Positions 44,673-55,816 of a stretch of DNA of 59,544 nucleotides are shown in pieces (the first letter of the stretch is position 1; the number at the start of each line of letters is the position of its first letter). A program made the position numbers and the translations under genes. The DNA is from Pseudoxanthomonas sp. (lineage in GTDB: Bacteria > Pseudomonadota > Gammaproteobacteria > Xanthomonadales > Xanthomonadaceae), in assembly GCA_017745195.1 (NCBI GenBank), contig JAGHZW010000011.1, positions 1-59,544 of the forward strand, written 5' to 3'. The notes beneath the pieces were generated by a model. The model made no database searches. It was not told where the DNA came from and was given only the letters and a program-made list of their open reading frames with translations.

Positions 44673-45382
44673 ATGGCCGCTTCCAAACTCTATCCGGACG
44701 CGAAATCCGCGCTCGCCGATCTGGTCGTCGATGGACAGACCCTGGCGGTCGGCGGTTTCGGCCTCTGTGGCATCCCCGAGGCGCTGATCGCCGCACTGCG
44801 TGATTCCGGCGTGAAAGGACTGACCGCGATCTCCAACAATGCCGGCGTCGACGGCTTCGGCCTGGGCCAGCTGCTGGCGACCCGGCAGATCCGCAAGATG
44901 ATTTCGTCCTACGTGGGCGAGAACAAGGAATTCGAGCGCCAGTACCTGGCCGGCGAACTCGAGCTGGAGTTCAACCCGCAGGGCACCCTGGCCGAGCGCC
45001 TGCGCGCCGGTGGCGCGGGCATCCCGGCCTTCTTCACCGCTACCGGCTACGGCACGGTGGTGGCTGAGGGCAAGGAGACCCGCGAGTTCGATGGCAAGCA
45101 CTACGTGATGGAGACCGCGCTGGTGGCCGACGTGTCGCTGGTCAAGGCGTGGAAGGCCGACAAGGCCGGCAACCTGGTGTTCCGCAAGACCGCGCGCAAC
45201 TTCAACCCGGCCTGTGCCATGGCCGGCAAGGTCTGCGTGGCCGAGGTCGAGGAAGTGGTGGAAGTCGGCGCGATCGACCCGGACCAGGTGCACCTGCCCG
45301 GCATCTACGTCGACCGCATCGTGCACAACCCGACACCCGAGAAGCGCATCGAACAGCGCACCGTCCGTCAGGAGAACAAGTG

Positions 45383-45383
<1 letters not shown>
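44673..45383 (+). CDS. scoA: Succinyl-CoA:3-ketoacid CoA transferase subunit A
   Basis: Transfers CoA between succinyl-CoA and acetoacetate. The 236-residue alpha subunit has [16 protein letters not shown] (the GGFGLCGxP CoA-site motif), [18 protein letters not shown] and [20 protein letters not shown]. The ATG at 44673 follows a GCGAGGGCAGG ribosome site; the frame is open much further 5' over xanA but that is a shadow. Coupled to scoB. Could use acetoacetate from the fumarylacetoacetase step encoded near 8 kb. Confidence 0.94.
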
Positions 45384-46012
<629 letters not shown>

Positions 46013-46035
46013 TGCCGCGGCCGGATCAGGGCCGA

Positions 46036-46077
46036 AAGAAAAAGGCCGGCGGGTGATCCGCCGGCCTTTCCATTTTT
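46036..46077. terminator. Bidirectional terminator between scoB and ETF-QO
   Basis: Perfect stem AAAGGCCGGCGG / CCGCCGGCCTTT with a five-base loop, T-rich on the plus side (TTTCCATTTTT) and A-rich on the other, so it can stop transcripts from both converging genes. Confidence 0.9.
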
Positions 46078-46081
46078 CATG

Positions 46082-47722
46082 TCACAGGTTCTGGTAATTC
46101 GGCCCCGAACCACCCTCCGGGGTCACCCAGGTGATGATCTCGTACGGGTCCTTGATGTCGCAGGTCTTGCAGTGCACGCAGTTGGCGGCGTTGATCTGCA
46201 GGCGACGACCTGCGTCGTCCTCGACCATCTCGTAGACACCGGCCGGGCAGAAGCGGGTGCACGGATTGGCGTACTCGGCCGTGCAGCGCTCGACGCAGAT
46301 CGAGGTGTCGGCGACCTTCAGGTGCACCGGCTGGTCCTCGTCGTGTTCGGTGGCGGCGAAGTACACGCCCTGCAGGCGGTCGCGCGGGGCCAGGCTGCGG
46401 TCGACGTAGTCGCGCTTGGGCTGCTCGTGCTCACCGGCCTTGTCGAGCGAGCACCAGTCGGGCTTGCCCTTCAGCGTCCACGGCGAGGCGCCGCCGAGCG
46501 CGGTTTCCCAGGCGGCATTGGCCAGGCCGAACCACAGCCCCTTCTTGAAGCCCGGCTTGATGTTGCGGACCTGCTTCAGCTCGGCCATCGCGTCGGATGC
46601 GCGCAGCCTGGCGTCGAATCCGGCTGGATCCAGCGCGCCTGCGGCCAGGTGCTCGGCGGCGAGCATGCCGCTGCGGATCGCCTGGTGGGTGCCCTTGATC
46701 TTGGGCACGTTGAGCAGGCCGGCGGTGTCGCCGATCAGCAGCGCGCCGGGCATCTCCACCTTCGGAAGCGCCTGCCAGCCGCCGGTGACGATCGCGCGTG
46801 CGCCGGCGGAAAGGATGCTGCCGCCTTCGAGCAGGGGCTTGACCGTCGGATGGTTCTTCCACTGCTGGAAGGCCTCCCACGGCTTGTACTGCGGATCGGC
46901 GTAGTCCAGCCCGCTGACGTAGCCCAGCGCGATCTGGTTGTTCTCCAGGTGGTACATGAAGCTGCCGCCGTAGGTGCGGCTGTCGGCCGGCCAGCCGAGG
47001 CTGTGCACGATCTTGCCGGGCGTGGTCCGGCCTTCCGGCACCTGCCACAGCTCCTTGATGCCGATCGAATAGCTCTGCGGATCGCTGCCGGCGTCCAGGC
47101 CGAAGCGCTTGACCAGGCGCTTGGTCAGGTGGCCGCGCGCGCCTTCGGCCAGCACGGTGACCTTGGCCCTGATGTCGATGCCGGCGGTGTAACCGGGCTT
47201 GTGCGAACCGTCCCGCGCAACCCCCATGTCGCCGATGCGCACCCCCAGCACGGTGCCGTCGTCGGCGTGCAAGGTTTCGGCGGCGGCGAAGCCGGCGTAG
47301 ATCTCCACGCCCAGCGCCTCGGCCTGCGGCGCCAGCCACGCGCACATCGCACCGAGGCTGACGATGAAGTTGCCGTGGTTGCGCATCCCCGGCGGCACGA
47401 TCGGCGATTTGTAGCCGTTGTCCTTGGTCAGGAACCAGAACTCGTCCTCGCCGGCCGGCACGCAGACCGGCGGCGGGTTCTCGCGCCAGCCGGGCAGCAG
47501 CGCATCGAGCGGACCGGGCTCGATCACCGCGCCCGACAGGATGTGCGCGCCGACCGTGCTCGCCTTCTCGATCACGCAGACCGAGATGCCCGGGTCGAGC
47601 TGCTTGAGCCGGATGGCGAAGGCCAGCCCGGCTGGGCCGGCGCCGACGGTGACGACGTCGTACTCCATCACGTCGCGCTCGATGGTATCGGTCGCAATCG
47701 TGCTGGCTTCGTGCTGCGTCAT
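46082..47722 (-). CDS. Electron transfer flavoprotein-ubiquinone oxidoreductase
   Basis: Inner-membrane-associated FAD and [4Fe-4S] enzyme that passes electrons from ETF to ubiquinone. The 546 residues include the FAD loop VVTVGAGPAGLAFAIRL, GDTAGLLNVPKIKGTHQA, and C-terminal cluster cysteines in CTAEYANPCTRFCPAGVYE and CVHCKTCDIKDP. The start at 47722 gives the normal N terminus; longer in-frame extension overlaps the divergent alkB gene and is not coding. Works with EtfAB from 29-30.7 kb. Confidence 0.96.
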   Translation of the reverse strand: MTQHEASTIATDTIERDVMEYDVVTVGAGPAGLAFAIRLKQLDPGISVCVIEKASTVGAHILSGAVIEPGPLDALLPGWRENPPPVCVPAGEDEFWFLTKDNGYKSPIVPPGMRNHGNFIVSLGAMCAWLAPQAEALGVEIYAGFAAAETLHADDGTVLGVRIGDMGVARDGSHKPGYTAGIDIRAKVTVLAEGARGHLTKRLVKRFGLDAGSDPQSYSIGIKELWQVPEGRTTPGKIVHSLGWPADSRTYGGSFMYHLENNQIALGYVSGLDYADPQYKPWEAFQQWKNHPTVKPLLEGGSILSAGARAIVTGGWQALPKVEMPGALLIGDTAGLLNVPKIKGTHQAIRSGMLAAEHLAAGALDPAGFDARLRASDAMAELKQVRNIKPGFKKGLWFGLANAAWETALGGASPWTLKGKPDWCSLDKAGEHEQPKRDYVDRSLAPRDRLQGVYFAATEHDEDQPVHLKVADTSICVERCTAEYANPCTRFCPAGVYEMVEDDAGRRLQINAANCVHCKTCDIKDPYEIITWVTPEGGSGPNYQNL

Positions 47723-47821
47723 TCCCGGCTCCGGCTGGCTGCAATGGCTTGTGCGCCATTTTCGGGGTTCGGCGCGGGCGGGGCAAATGCGGGCGGGCGC
47801 GGCGGCTGCTAGCGTGGCGCG

Positions 47822-48412
47822 ATGGAATGGACCGGATTCGAACTGGAGGACGCGCAGGTGCGGCTGGCCCGCGGCTGGCTGGCGCCGGCGGAATCCGCCG
47901 CGCTGATGGCGACGCTGCTGCGCGAGGTGCCGTGGGAGGTGCACCGGATCCGGATGTTCGGCCGGGAAGTCGCTTCGCCGCGGCTGAGCTGCTGGATCGG
48001 CGACGCCGGCGCGGCCTACCGCTATTCGGGCAGCCGGTTCGAGCCGAGGCCATGGTTGCCGCCACTGGCGGCGCTGCGTGAGCGCCTGCAGGACCAGCTG
48101 GGCGTGCCGTTCAACAGCGTGCTCGCCAACCGCTACCGGAGCGGCGCCGACGCCATGGGTTGGCACAGCGACGACGAGCCCGAGCTGGGCCCGGAACCGC
48201 TGATCGCCTCGATCAGCCTGGGCGCCACGCGCCGCTTCGTGTTGCGCCACCGGCGCGATCCTGCGCTGAGGCTGGCCCTGGATCTGGAGCCGGGCAGCCT
48301 GCTGCTGATGGCCGGAACCACCCAGCGCCACTGGAAACATGCGCTGCCGCGCACGGCGCGGCCGGTCGGCGAGCGGATCAACCTGACCTACCGCCGGATC
48401 CTGCCCGGTTAG
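47822..48412 (+). CDS. alkB: AlkB-type 2-oxoglutarate/Fe(II) dioxygenase
   Basis: Repairs alkylated bases (1-methyladenine, 3-methylcytosine) by oxidative demethylation. The 196-residue protein resembles the ALKBH2/3 type: RLSCWIGDAGAAYRYSG, FNSVLANRYRSGADAMGWHSDDEPELG with the HxD iron motif, ISLGATRRFVLRH, the second iron histidine in TTQRHWKHALP and the 2-oxoglutarate arginine in RINLTYRRI. All ligands are present. The symbol is used for the family; E. coli AlkB itself belongs to a different subgroup. Confidence 0.92.
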   Translation: MEWTGFELEDAQVRLARGWLAPAESAALMATLLREVPWEVHRIRMFGREVASPRLSCWIGDAGAAYRYSGSRFEPRPWLPPLAALRERLQDQLGVPFNSVLANRYRSGADAMGWHSDDEPELGPEPLIASISLGATRRFVLRHRRDPALRLALDLEPGSLLLMAGTTQRHWKHALPRTARPVGERINLTYRRILPG

Positions 48413-48435
48413 ACGGTTCCTGGGGGCGAGGCGAC

Positions 48436-49089
48436 CTACCGTGGTTGCGTCCGCGCATCGCCCTGGCCCTGGACGAGCGTCCAGCCGGCGATATCGCTGG
48501 ACAGGGAGGCCAGTGCATGGCCGAAGGCGTCGGCGACCGTAGCCACGTCGGTGGCCGCAGCGGGCTCCTCGTGGAGGAAGGTGCGGCGCGCGACGATGCG
48601 CTGGTCGTGGTTGTTCAGCAAGGTCGCGCTGACCTCGATGGTCGCCACCGGCAGCGCGCCGCCGCGGTAGTCGGCTTCGAATCGGCGCACGTCCATGGCC
48701 AGCCGGTAGTCCGAGCGCATGCCGGTGGAGACGCGGCCGACGCCGCCGATCTTCCCGGAATCCTCCAGCACCCGCAGTACGCCCGCCTCGATCATGTCCG
48801 TCGGTGGCTGCGCCCACGACGAGCCGCGGTACACCTGCAGTTCGCCGGGGGTCGGTCGCACCGCGATGCGCGGGCTGTCCACCAGCCGCGCCGCGCTGGG
48901 CCTGGCGATGGCCAGCTGCCAGTCAACCGCCGGCCACGACGGGTCCGGCTGGGCGACGGTCTGCGGCGAATAGATGGTGACCGGCTCGCGCTTGCCGCCG
49001 CCGAGCAGCGAAGAACAGCCGGCGACGGCGGACAGCAGGCAGAGCAGCGCGAGCGCGCGCAGCGGGATGGGGAGCGCACGTTGCTTCAT
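48436..49089 (-). CDS. ABC-type transport auxiliary lipoprotein (PqiC/MlaB-operon type)
   Basis: A 217-residue lipoprotein with signal and lipobox (LLCLLSAVAGCSS), followed by REPVTIYSPQ, WQLAIARPSAARLVDSPRIAVRP, VYRGSSWAQPPTDMIE and YRLAMDVRRFEADY, the fold shared by PqiC-like proteins. It is the last gene of the lipid transport operon and overlaps the MCE gene by four bases. It probably anchors to the outer membrane and docks the MCE bridge, as PqiC does. Confidence 0.85.
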   Translation of the reverse strand: MKQRALPIPLRALALLCLLSAVAGCSSLLGGGKREPVTIYSPQTVAQPDPSWPAVDWQLAIARPSAARLVDSPRIAVRPTPGELQVYRGSSWAQPPTDMIEAGVLRVLEDSGKIGGVGRVSTGMRSDYRLAMDVRRFEADYRGGALPVATIEVSATLLNNHDQRIVARRTFLHEEPAAATDVATVADAFGHALASLSSDIAGWTLVQGQGDARTQPR

Positions 49090-50012
49090 TGCGGGTCGTA
49101 CTCCTTCGGTGCATCGCGGCCGAGCAGGTAGCGCGTGGGGTTGTTGCCGAGCCGGTCGCTGATCTGGCGCAGGTCGCGGATCAGCCCGCGCAGTTCGGTC
49201 AGGGTCGGGCCGAGCTGGCCCAGGCCGTCGTTGGCGAAGCTGTTGATCGCGGCGCGGTTCTCGCTGAGGATCCCGTCGGCGTTGCCGGCGGCCGAATCCA
49301 GCCGCGCCAGTGTGGAATCGAGCTTCTCGATCAGCCCGGGCAGTTCGCGCACCAGGTTCTGGTCGACCCGCTGCACGGTCGCGTTGGTGGTCTGCAGCGT
49401 GGTGTCGAGGCTGCGCGCGGCATCGCGCGCGCTGACCAGCAGTGCCTCCATGCCCTTGTCCTGCGCGGCCAGCGTGCCGCTGATCCGGTCCAGGTTCTCC
49501 AGCGTGGTGGCGATGTGGGCGACGTTCTGGTCGCTGAGCACCTGGTCGAGCCGCTCGACGATGCGGTTGGCGGTGTCGGTGATGTTCTGCAGCGCCGAGG
49601 GCGTGGTCAGGATCACCGGCGTGTCGCGCTGGTCCACCGAGGTGAGCAGCGGCGCGCCGGGTGTGCCGCCGGAGAGCTGGATGATCGACGGCCCGGTCAG
49701 GCTGGTGATCGCCATCTTGGCGCGGGTGTCGGTCTTGATCGGCGTGGTGGCGTCGGCGCGGATGATCGCCACCACCCGGCGCGGGTCGCGCGGGTCGAGC
49801 GAGAGCTTCTCGATCGAGCCGACCGAGATGCCGTTGTACTGCACCGGGCTGCCCACCGACAGGCCGGTGACGGCCTCGTCGAAGACGATCATGTAGCGCT
49901 GCCAGCTGCGCTCGGACGAGTACTTGGCGGCCCACAGGCCGAACAGCAGCAGCGCGATCGACACCGCCAGGGTGAAGGCGCCGATCAGCACGTAGTTGGC
50001 GCGGGTTTCCAT
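49086..50012 (-). CDS. MCE-domain (MlaD-like) lipid transport protein
   Basis: A 308-residue inner-membrane-anchored periplasmic protein. One N-terminal helix (YVLIGAFTLAVSIALLLFGLW) precedes a single MCE domain (about 35-120: FDEAVTGLSVGSPVQYNGISVG, RVVAIIRADATTPIKTDT), then a long helical region (about 150-290) with LDQVLSDQNVAHIATTLENL and TLTELRGLIRDLRQISDRL. Longer than E. coli MlaD (183 residues), the helices may form a tunnel needle. Binds phospholipid for the ABC pair upstream. Confidence 0.9.
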   Translation of the reverse strand: METRANYVLIGAFTLAVSIALLLFGLWAAKYSSERSWQRYMIVFDEAVTGLSVGSPVQYNGISVGSIEKLSLDPRDPRRVVAIIRADATTPIKTDTRAKMAITSLTGPSIIQLSGGTPGAPLLTSVDQRDTPVILTTPSALQNITDTANRIVERLDQVLSDQNVAHIATTLENLDRISGTLAAQDKGMEALLVSARDAARSLDTTLQTTNATVQRVDQNLVRELPGLIEKLDSTLARLDSAAGNADGILSENRAAINSFANDGLGQLGPTLTELRGLIRDLRQISDRLGNNPTRYLLGRDAPKEYDPQ

Positions 50013-50015
50013 GGT

Positions 50016-50816
50016 TCAGTCCGCCTCCGTCGCGGTGGCACTGGCGTTGCGCGCGGCGCGCGCGCGCGGGCCGTGGAAGTATTCCTGCACCCAGGGGTGG
50101 TCGAAGCGTTCGACCTCCGCCAGCGGGGCGTTGACCACGACCTTGCGGTCGGCGATCACCGCCACGCGGTCGCAGATAGCGTACAGGGTGTCGAGGTCGT
50201 GGGTGATCAGGAACACGGTCAGCCCCAGCGCACGCTGCAGGGTGAGCAGCAGGCGGTCGAACGCGGCCGCGCCGATCGGGTCCAGGCCGGCGGTCGGCTC
50301 GTCCAGGAACAGCAATGGCGGGTCCAGCGCCAGCGCCCGCGCCAGGCCGGCGCGCTTGCGCATGCCGCCTGACAGCTGCGAGGGCAGCTTGTCGATCGCG
50401 TCGGCGGGCAGGCCGGCGAGCTTGACCTTGAGCAGGGCCAGTTCGTAGCGCCAGCTGTCCGGCAGTTCCGCGTGGTGCTCCTTCAGCGGCACCTGCACGT
50501 TCTCGCCCACGCTGAGCGAGGAGAACAGCGCGCCGTCCTGGAACAGCACCCCGGTGTTGCGCTCGATGTGCAGGCGGTCGGCCGGGTCGTCCGACAGCGC
50601 GTCGGCGCCGAGCACCTCGATGCGGCCTTCGGCCGGGCGCTGCAGGCCCAGGATGCTGCGCATCAGCACCGACTTGCCGGTGCCCGAGCCGCCGACCACG
50701 CCCAGGATCTCGCCGCGGCGCACGTCCAGGTCCAGGCCCTCGTGCACGGTCTGGCTGCCGAACCGGTTGGCCAGTCCGCGCACGGTGATCGCGTTTTCCT
50801 GCCGGTCGCGCGCCAT
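50016..50816 (-). CDS. Lipid transport ABC ATPase (MlaF-like)
   Basis: 266-residue ATPase: Walker A GVVGGSGTGKSVLMRS, Q loop NTGVLFQDGALFSSLSV, signature LSGGMRKRAGLARALALD, Walker B LLFLDEPTAGLDPIGA and H loop LITHDLDTLYAICDRVAV. The GTGKS and FQxGALF features are those of Mla/Ttg2/Mce ATPases. Its stop is three bases from the MCE gene; its start lies one base after the permease stop. Confidence 0.92.
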   Translation of the reverse strand: MARDRQENAITVRGLANRFGSQTVHEGLDLDVRRGEILGVVGGSGTGKSVLMRSILGLQRPAEGRIEVLGADALSDDPADRLHIERNTGVLFQDGALFSSLSVGENVQVPLKEHHAELPDSWRYELALLKVKLAGLPADAIDKLPSQLSGGMRKRAGLARALALDPPLLFLDEPTAGLDPIGAAAFDRLLLTLQRALGLTVFLITHDLDTLYAICDRVAVIADRKVVVNAPLAEVERFDHPWVQEYFHGPRARAARNASATATEAD

Positions 50817-50817
50817 C

Positions 50818-51936
50818 TCACCAGTCCATGTGCATGAACCACAACGCGGCCATCGCGTCGATCACGATCACCAGCGAGATCGTCTGCACCACCGCCGAGG
50901 TGGTGCGCTCGCCGACCGACTGCGCGGTGCCTTCCACCCGCAGCCCCTCCAGGCAGCCGATCAGGCCGATGATCATCGCGAACACCGGTGCCTTGGACAG
51001 GCCGACCACGAAGTGCCGCACTTCCATGGTCTCGTGCATCCGCGCCAGGTACATCTGCGGCGGGATGTCCAGGTCGAACGCGCCGACGGTCATGCCGCCG
51101 GCCAGGCCGGCCATCATCGCCACGAAGGTCAGCAGCGGCAGCATCACCAGCAGCGCCAGCAGGCGTGGGATCACCAGCAGGTCGACCGGATCCAGGCCGA
51201 GGGTGCGGATCGCGTCGATCTCCTCGCGCGCCTTCATCGCGCCGATCTGCGCGGTGAACGCCGAGGCGGTGCGTCCGGCCAGGACAATCGCGGTCAGCAG
51301 CACCGCGAACTCGCGCAGGAAGGCGATGGTGACCAGCTCGACCACGTAGATCTCGGCGCCGAAGTCGCGCAGGATCGTCGAGCCGAGGAAAGCGATCACC
51401 GCGCCGACCAGGTACGACAGCAGCGCGACCAGCGGCACCGCGTCCAGGCCGACCTGTTCCATGTGCGAGACCGTGGCGGTGAGGCGGAACCGGCGCGGCT
51501 CGCGCACCGTCCGTGCCAGCTTGACCAGGTTCTCGCCGGTGAAACCGACCAGCCCGACCACGTTGCGTACCATCAGGTGGGTGGCCCGGCCCAGGCGTTC
51601 GAGCGCCGCGGCGAAGCCGTAGTCGCGCGGGCGGCGCGGACGGTCGTCGGCGACGTCCTCGATCACCTGCACCAGCGCGGCGTGTTCCTCGCTGAAGCGC
51701 AGGTGCTCGCTGTCCAGGCCGCGCCGCTGGGCGAACCGCATCAGCTGCATGACCCCGGCCGAGTCCAGCCGGTCGATGCCCGAGGCATCCACCACGGTGA
51801 GGTTCTCCGGCATCGCGCGCAGCTGGTCGGCGATCGCCAGCGCATGCGCGAGCGTCCACCGCCCGGACAGGGAAATCCTGCCAGGTCCGTCCGGTGCCTG
51901 CTGCCAGCGGGGAGGAGAAGCGGTCTCTTCGATCAT
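50818..51936 (-). CDS. MlaE-like permease fused to an N-terminal STAS domain
   Basis: 372 residues. The first about 100 form a STAS domain (LSGRWTLAHALAIADQL, LTVVDASGIDRLDSAGVMQLM), normally a separate small protein (MlaB). The rest is an MlaE permease: FTGENLVKLARTV, HMEQVGLDAVPLVALLSYLVGA, TAIVLAGRTASAFTAQIGAMK, EEIDAIRTLGLDPVDLLVIPR and GVRTEGTAQSVGERTT-like ending near VQTISLVIVIDAMAA. First gene of a four-gene operon. No mlaC or mlaA homologue is adjacent, closer to Pqi/plant TGD-like arrangements. Confidence 0.9.
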   Translation of the reverse strand: MIEETASPPRWQQAPDGPGRISLSGRWTLAHALAIADQLRAMPENLTVVDASGIDRLDSAGVMQLMRFAQRRGLDSEHLRFSEEHAALVQVIEDVADDRPRRPRDYGFAAALERLGRATHLMVRNVVGLVGFTGENLVKLARTVREPRRFRLTATVSHMEQVGLDAVPLVALLSYLVGAVIAFLGSTILRDFGAEIYVVELVTIAFLREFAVLLTAIVLAGRTASAFTAQIGAMKAREEIDAIRTLGLDPVDLLVIPRLLALLVMLPLLTFVAMMAGLAGGMTVGAFDLDIPPQMYLARMHETMEVRHFVVGLSKAPVFAMIIGLIGCLEGLRVEGTAQSVGERTTSAVVQTISLVIVIDAMAALWFMHMDW

Positions 51937-52047
51937 GGGCGGTTCCGAGCGGCGAGCATACCCGGAAGGGCCGTACAGGTGCCGTCGTCCCGGCCGGCAC
52001 GCGCCGGTGTTCGCTCGGGAGCCGCCGCTCCGGGCGATACTAGGCGG

Positions 52048-53295
52048 ATGGATGCCCCCGCCCGTCCCGTCGCCAGCTACGCACAACGCATCGCCTTCGT
52101 CTCGGAAATGTCCGCGAGGCTGCACCGTTACGGCACTACCGCGCAGCGCCTGGAGGCGAGGACCACGGCGCTGTCGCAGCGGCTGGACCTGGAATGCGAG
52201 GCATGGTCCAACCCGACCGGGCTGATCCTCAGCTTCAACGACCCCGGCAAGCCGCTGGGCAGCAGCGACACCACCCGGGTGATCCGCCTGGCGCCGGGCG
52301 AGAACGACCTGCACAAGCTCAGCGAGGCCGACCGCATCGCCGAGGCGGTGGCCGCCGGGCAGATGAGCATCGCCCAGGGCCATACCGCGCTGCGCACCCT
52401 GGACCGCGCGCCGACGATGCGCACGCGGGTCATGCAGGTGCTGGCCTTCAGTCTCGCCGCCGCCGCGGTGGCGGGGCTGTGGCGGCTGCCCTGGCTGGAC
52501 ATCGCCACGGCGGCGGTGTCGGGATTGCTGATCGGCCTGCTCGACCAGTACACCGGCGCACGGCCGGCGCTGAAGGAGGCTTCCGACGCGCTGGCGGCGC
52601 TGATCGCCGGCACCGTGGCCACGCTGGTGGCGGCGATGCTCGGTCCGCTCAACCTCAACACGGTGGTGATCGCGTCGCTGGTGGTGCTGCTGCCCGGCAT
52701 GGCGATCACCAATGCGATGAACGAGCTGACCAGCCAGCACTGGGTGTCGGGCACGGTGCGCTTCGCCGGGGCGCTGACCACGGTGATGAAACTCACCGTC
52801 GGCGCGATCATCGCGGTGGAGCTGCTCGACGTGCTGGGCGTGCAGCCGCAGGTGCGCGCGCTGCGGCCGCAGCCGGACTGGGTGCAATGGCTGGCGATGG
52901 TGCTGGCCGCGTTCGCCTTCGCGGTGCTGTTCAAGGCCAGCCGCCGCGATTATCCGTGGGTGATGGGCGCGGCCTGCGCCGGCTACCTCATCGCGATCAC
53001 CGCGGGCCATGCCTGGGGTGGTCCGGCCGGCATCTTCCTCTCGGCACTGACCCTGACCGCGGCGGGCAACGCGTTCGGACGCTGGGCGCAACGCCCCGGC
53101 GCGCTGATCCGCCTGCCCGGCATCATCATGCTGGTCCCCGGCAGCGCCAGCCTGCGCGGCCTGCTGACCCTGGTCCAGCAGCAGGATGTGGACGCAGGGC
53201 AGAGCGCACTGCTGGGCGTGACCAATATCGTGATGGCGCTGGTGGCGGGGCTGCTGTTCGGCAACCTGCTGATGCCCGCGCGCAAGACTCTGTAG
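52048..53295 (+). CDS. Threonine/serine exporter family protein (ThrE type)
   Basis: 415-residue integral membrane protein. The cytosolic N-terminal part (ARLHRYGTTAQRLEARTTAL, then HTALRTLDRAP at about residue 115) and about ten membrane segments from residue 130 follow the DUF1212/DUF3815 ThrE layout; LNTVVIASLVVLLPGMAITNAMNELTS and LPGIIMLVPGSASLRGLLTL mark the two inverted halves. Exports small amino acids in Corynebacterium; the substrate here is not shown. Divergent from the mla-like operon by 111 bases. Confidence 0.86.
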   Translation: MDAPARPVASYAQRIAFVSEMSARLHRYGTTAQRLEARTTALSQRLDLECEAWSNPTGLILSFNDPGKPLGSSDTTRVIRLAPGENDLHKLSEADRIAEAVAAGQMSIAQGHTALRTLDRAPTMRTRVMQVLAFSLAAAAVAGLWRLPWLDIATAAVSGLLIGLLDQYTGARPALKEASDALAALIAGTVATLVAAMLGPLNLNTVVIASLVVLLPGMAITNAMNELTSQHWVSGTVRFAGALTTVMKLTVGAIIAVELLDVLGVQPQVRALRPQPDWVQWLAMVLAAFAFAVLFKASRRDYPWVMGAACAGYLIAITAGHAWGGPAGIFLSALTLTAAGNAFGRWAQRPGALIRLPGIIMLVPGSASLRGLLTLVQQQDVDAGQSALLGVTNIVMALVAGLLFGNLLMPARKTL

Positions 53296-53411
53296 GCATC
53301 CGCGTCGCATCGGCCTGCGTCGCCGGCGACGCGTGGGGCTGGCAGCGTCCCCCAGTCGTTCCGATCCGCGATCGCCGATTCGTGGAGCCGGCGGCTGCCG
53401 CGGTACCCGGA

Positions 53412-53445
53412 AACGAAAACGCCGGCGGTGGCCGGCGTTTTCGCT
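53412..53445. terminator. Bidirectional terminator between the ThrE gene and the H-NS-like gene
   Basis: Perfect stem GAAAACGCCGGC / GCCGGCGTTTTC (53415-53442) with loop GGTG; A-run on one side and T-run on the other, between converging genes. Confidence 0.88.
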
Positions 53446-53449
53446 GCGA

Positions 53450-53884
53450 TCACTTTCCGCTTTTCTTGATCACGCGCTTCTTGGCGGCCGGCTTGGATTT
53501 GCCCGGCGTCAGCTTCGCCGCGCCGGGGATCACGAACTCGCCCAGGTCGCGGCCCTTGGCGGTATAGGCGGCCAGCCAGCGCGGCTGCTTGCCGCGCCCG
53601 GCCCAGGTTTCCTTCGGGTTTTCCGGATTGCGGTACTTCGGCGCGACCTTGCCCAGCTTGCGGCCCGCACGCGCGACGGTCGGCGCCTTGCGCGGCGCCG
53701 CGGCCGCACCCGCGCCACCGAACAGCTCCTCGATCGTGTAGCCCTCGGCCTTGGCCAGCTTGGTCAGCTTGCTGCGGACCTGGCCGATCGGCGAGCGCTT
53801 GGCCAGCAGCGCCTGGCGCTTGCGGGCGGTGGTGATCAGGTTGCCGAGTTCGCGGGGCGAGAGCGTGTTGAGGTCGATCGACAT
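53450..53884 (-). CDS. H-NS family nucleoid-associated protein
   Basis: 144-residue DNA-binding silencer. The N-terminal helical oligomerisation part contains LSPRELGNLITTARKRQALLAKR; the C-terminal DNA-binding domain has the family core YRNPENPKETWAGRGKQPRWL, with the TWxGRGxxP AT-hook-like loop. A Lys/Ala/Pro tail follows. Proteins of this type silence A/T-rich horizontally gained DNA, which may include the glycan islands here. GGAG seven bases upstream supports the start. Confidence 0.9.
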   Translation of the reverse strand: MSIDLNTLSPRELGNLITTARKRQALLAKRSPIGQVRSKLTKLAKAEGYTIEELFGGAGAAAAPRKAPTVARAGRKLGKVAPKYRNPENPKETWAGRGKQPRWLAAYTAKGRDLGEFVIPGAAKLTPGKSKPAAKKRVIKKSGK

Positions 53885-53939
53885 CGAAATCTCCGGTTCG
53901 TATTACGGGGGATGCCCGTCCGTGGACACGATCGACGCA

Positions 53940-53961
53940 GGATAATCCACGCGGATTATCC
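53940..53961. promoter_or_regulatory. Palindrome upstream of the H-NS-like gene
   Basis: Perfect inverted repeat GGATAATCC-ACGC-GGATTATCC, 56 bases before the start codon. On the minus strand TTGCCG and TTATCC flank a 17-base spacer within it, so it may overlap the promoter. An autoregulatory operator is plausible but unproved. Confidence 0.5.
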
Positions 53962-53985
53962 GCGGCAATGAAAGCCACGTGAAAA

Positions 53986-54022
53986 ACAGGCGGCCCGATT
54001 ATCTTCCGATAATCGGGCCGCG
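53986..54022 (-). terminator. Intrinsic terminator of proS
   Basis: Minus strand: CGGCCCGATTATC / GATAATCGGGCCG, a 13-bp stem with a four-base loop, followed by CCTGTTTTTC. It lies about 25 bases after the proS stop. Confidence 0.88.
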
Positions 54023-54046
54023 AGGTTTTCGCCATGTTTTGCGGAA

Positions 54047-55741
<1,695 letters not shown>

Positions 55742-55816
55742 CGCGGGCTGGTCTGGGCGGGGAAGCCGGACATTCTGCCAGCACGGGCGTTGCCGTGCCC
55801 GTGCGGCGCGGGCAGT

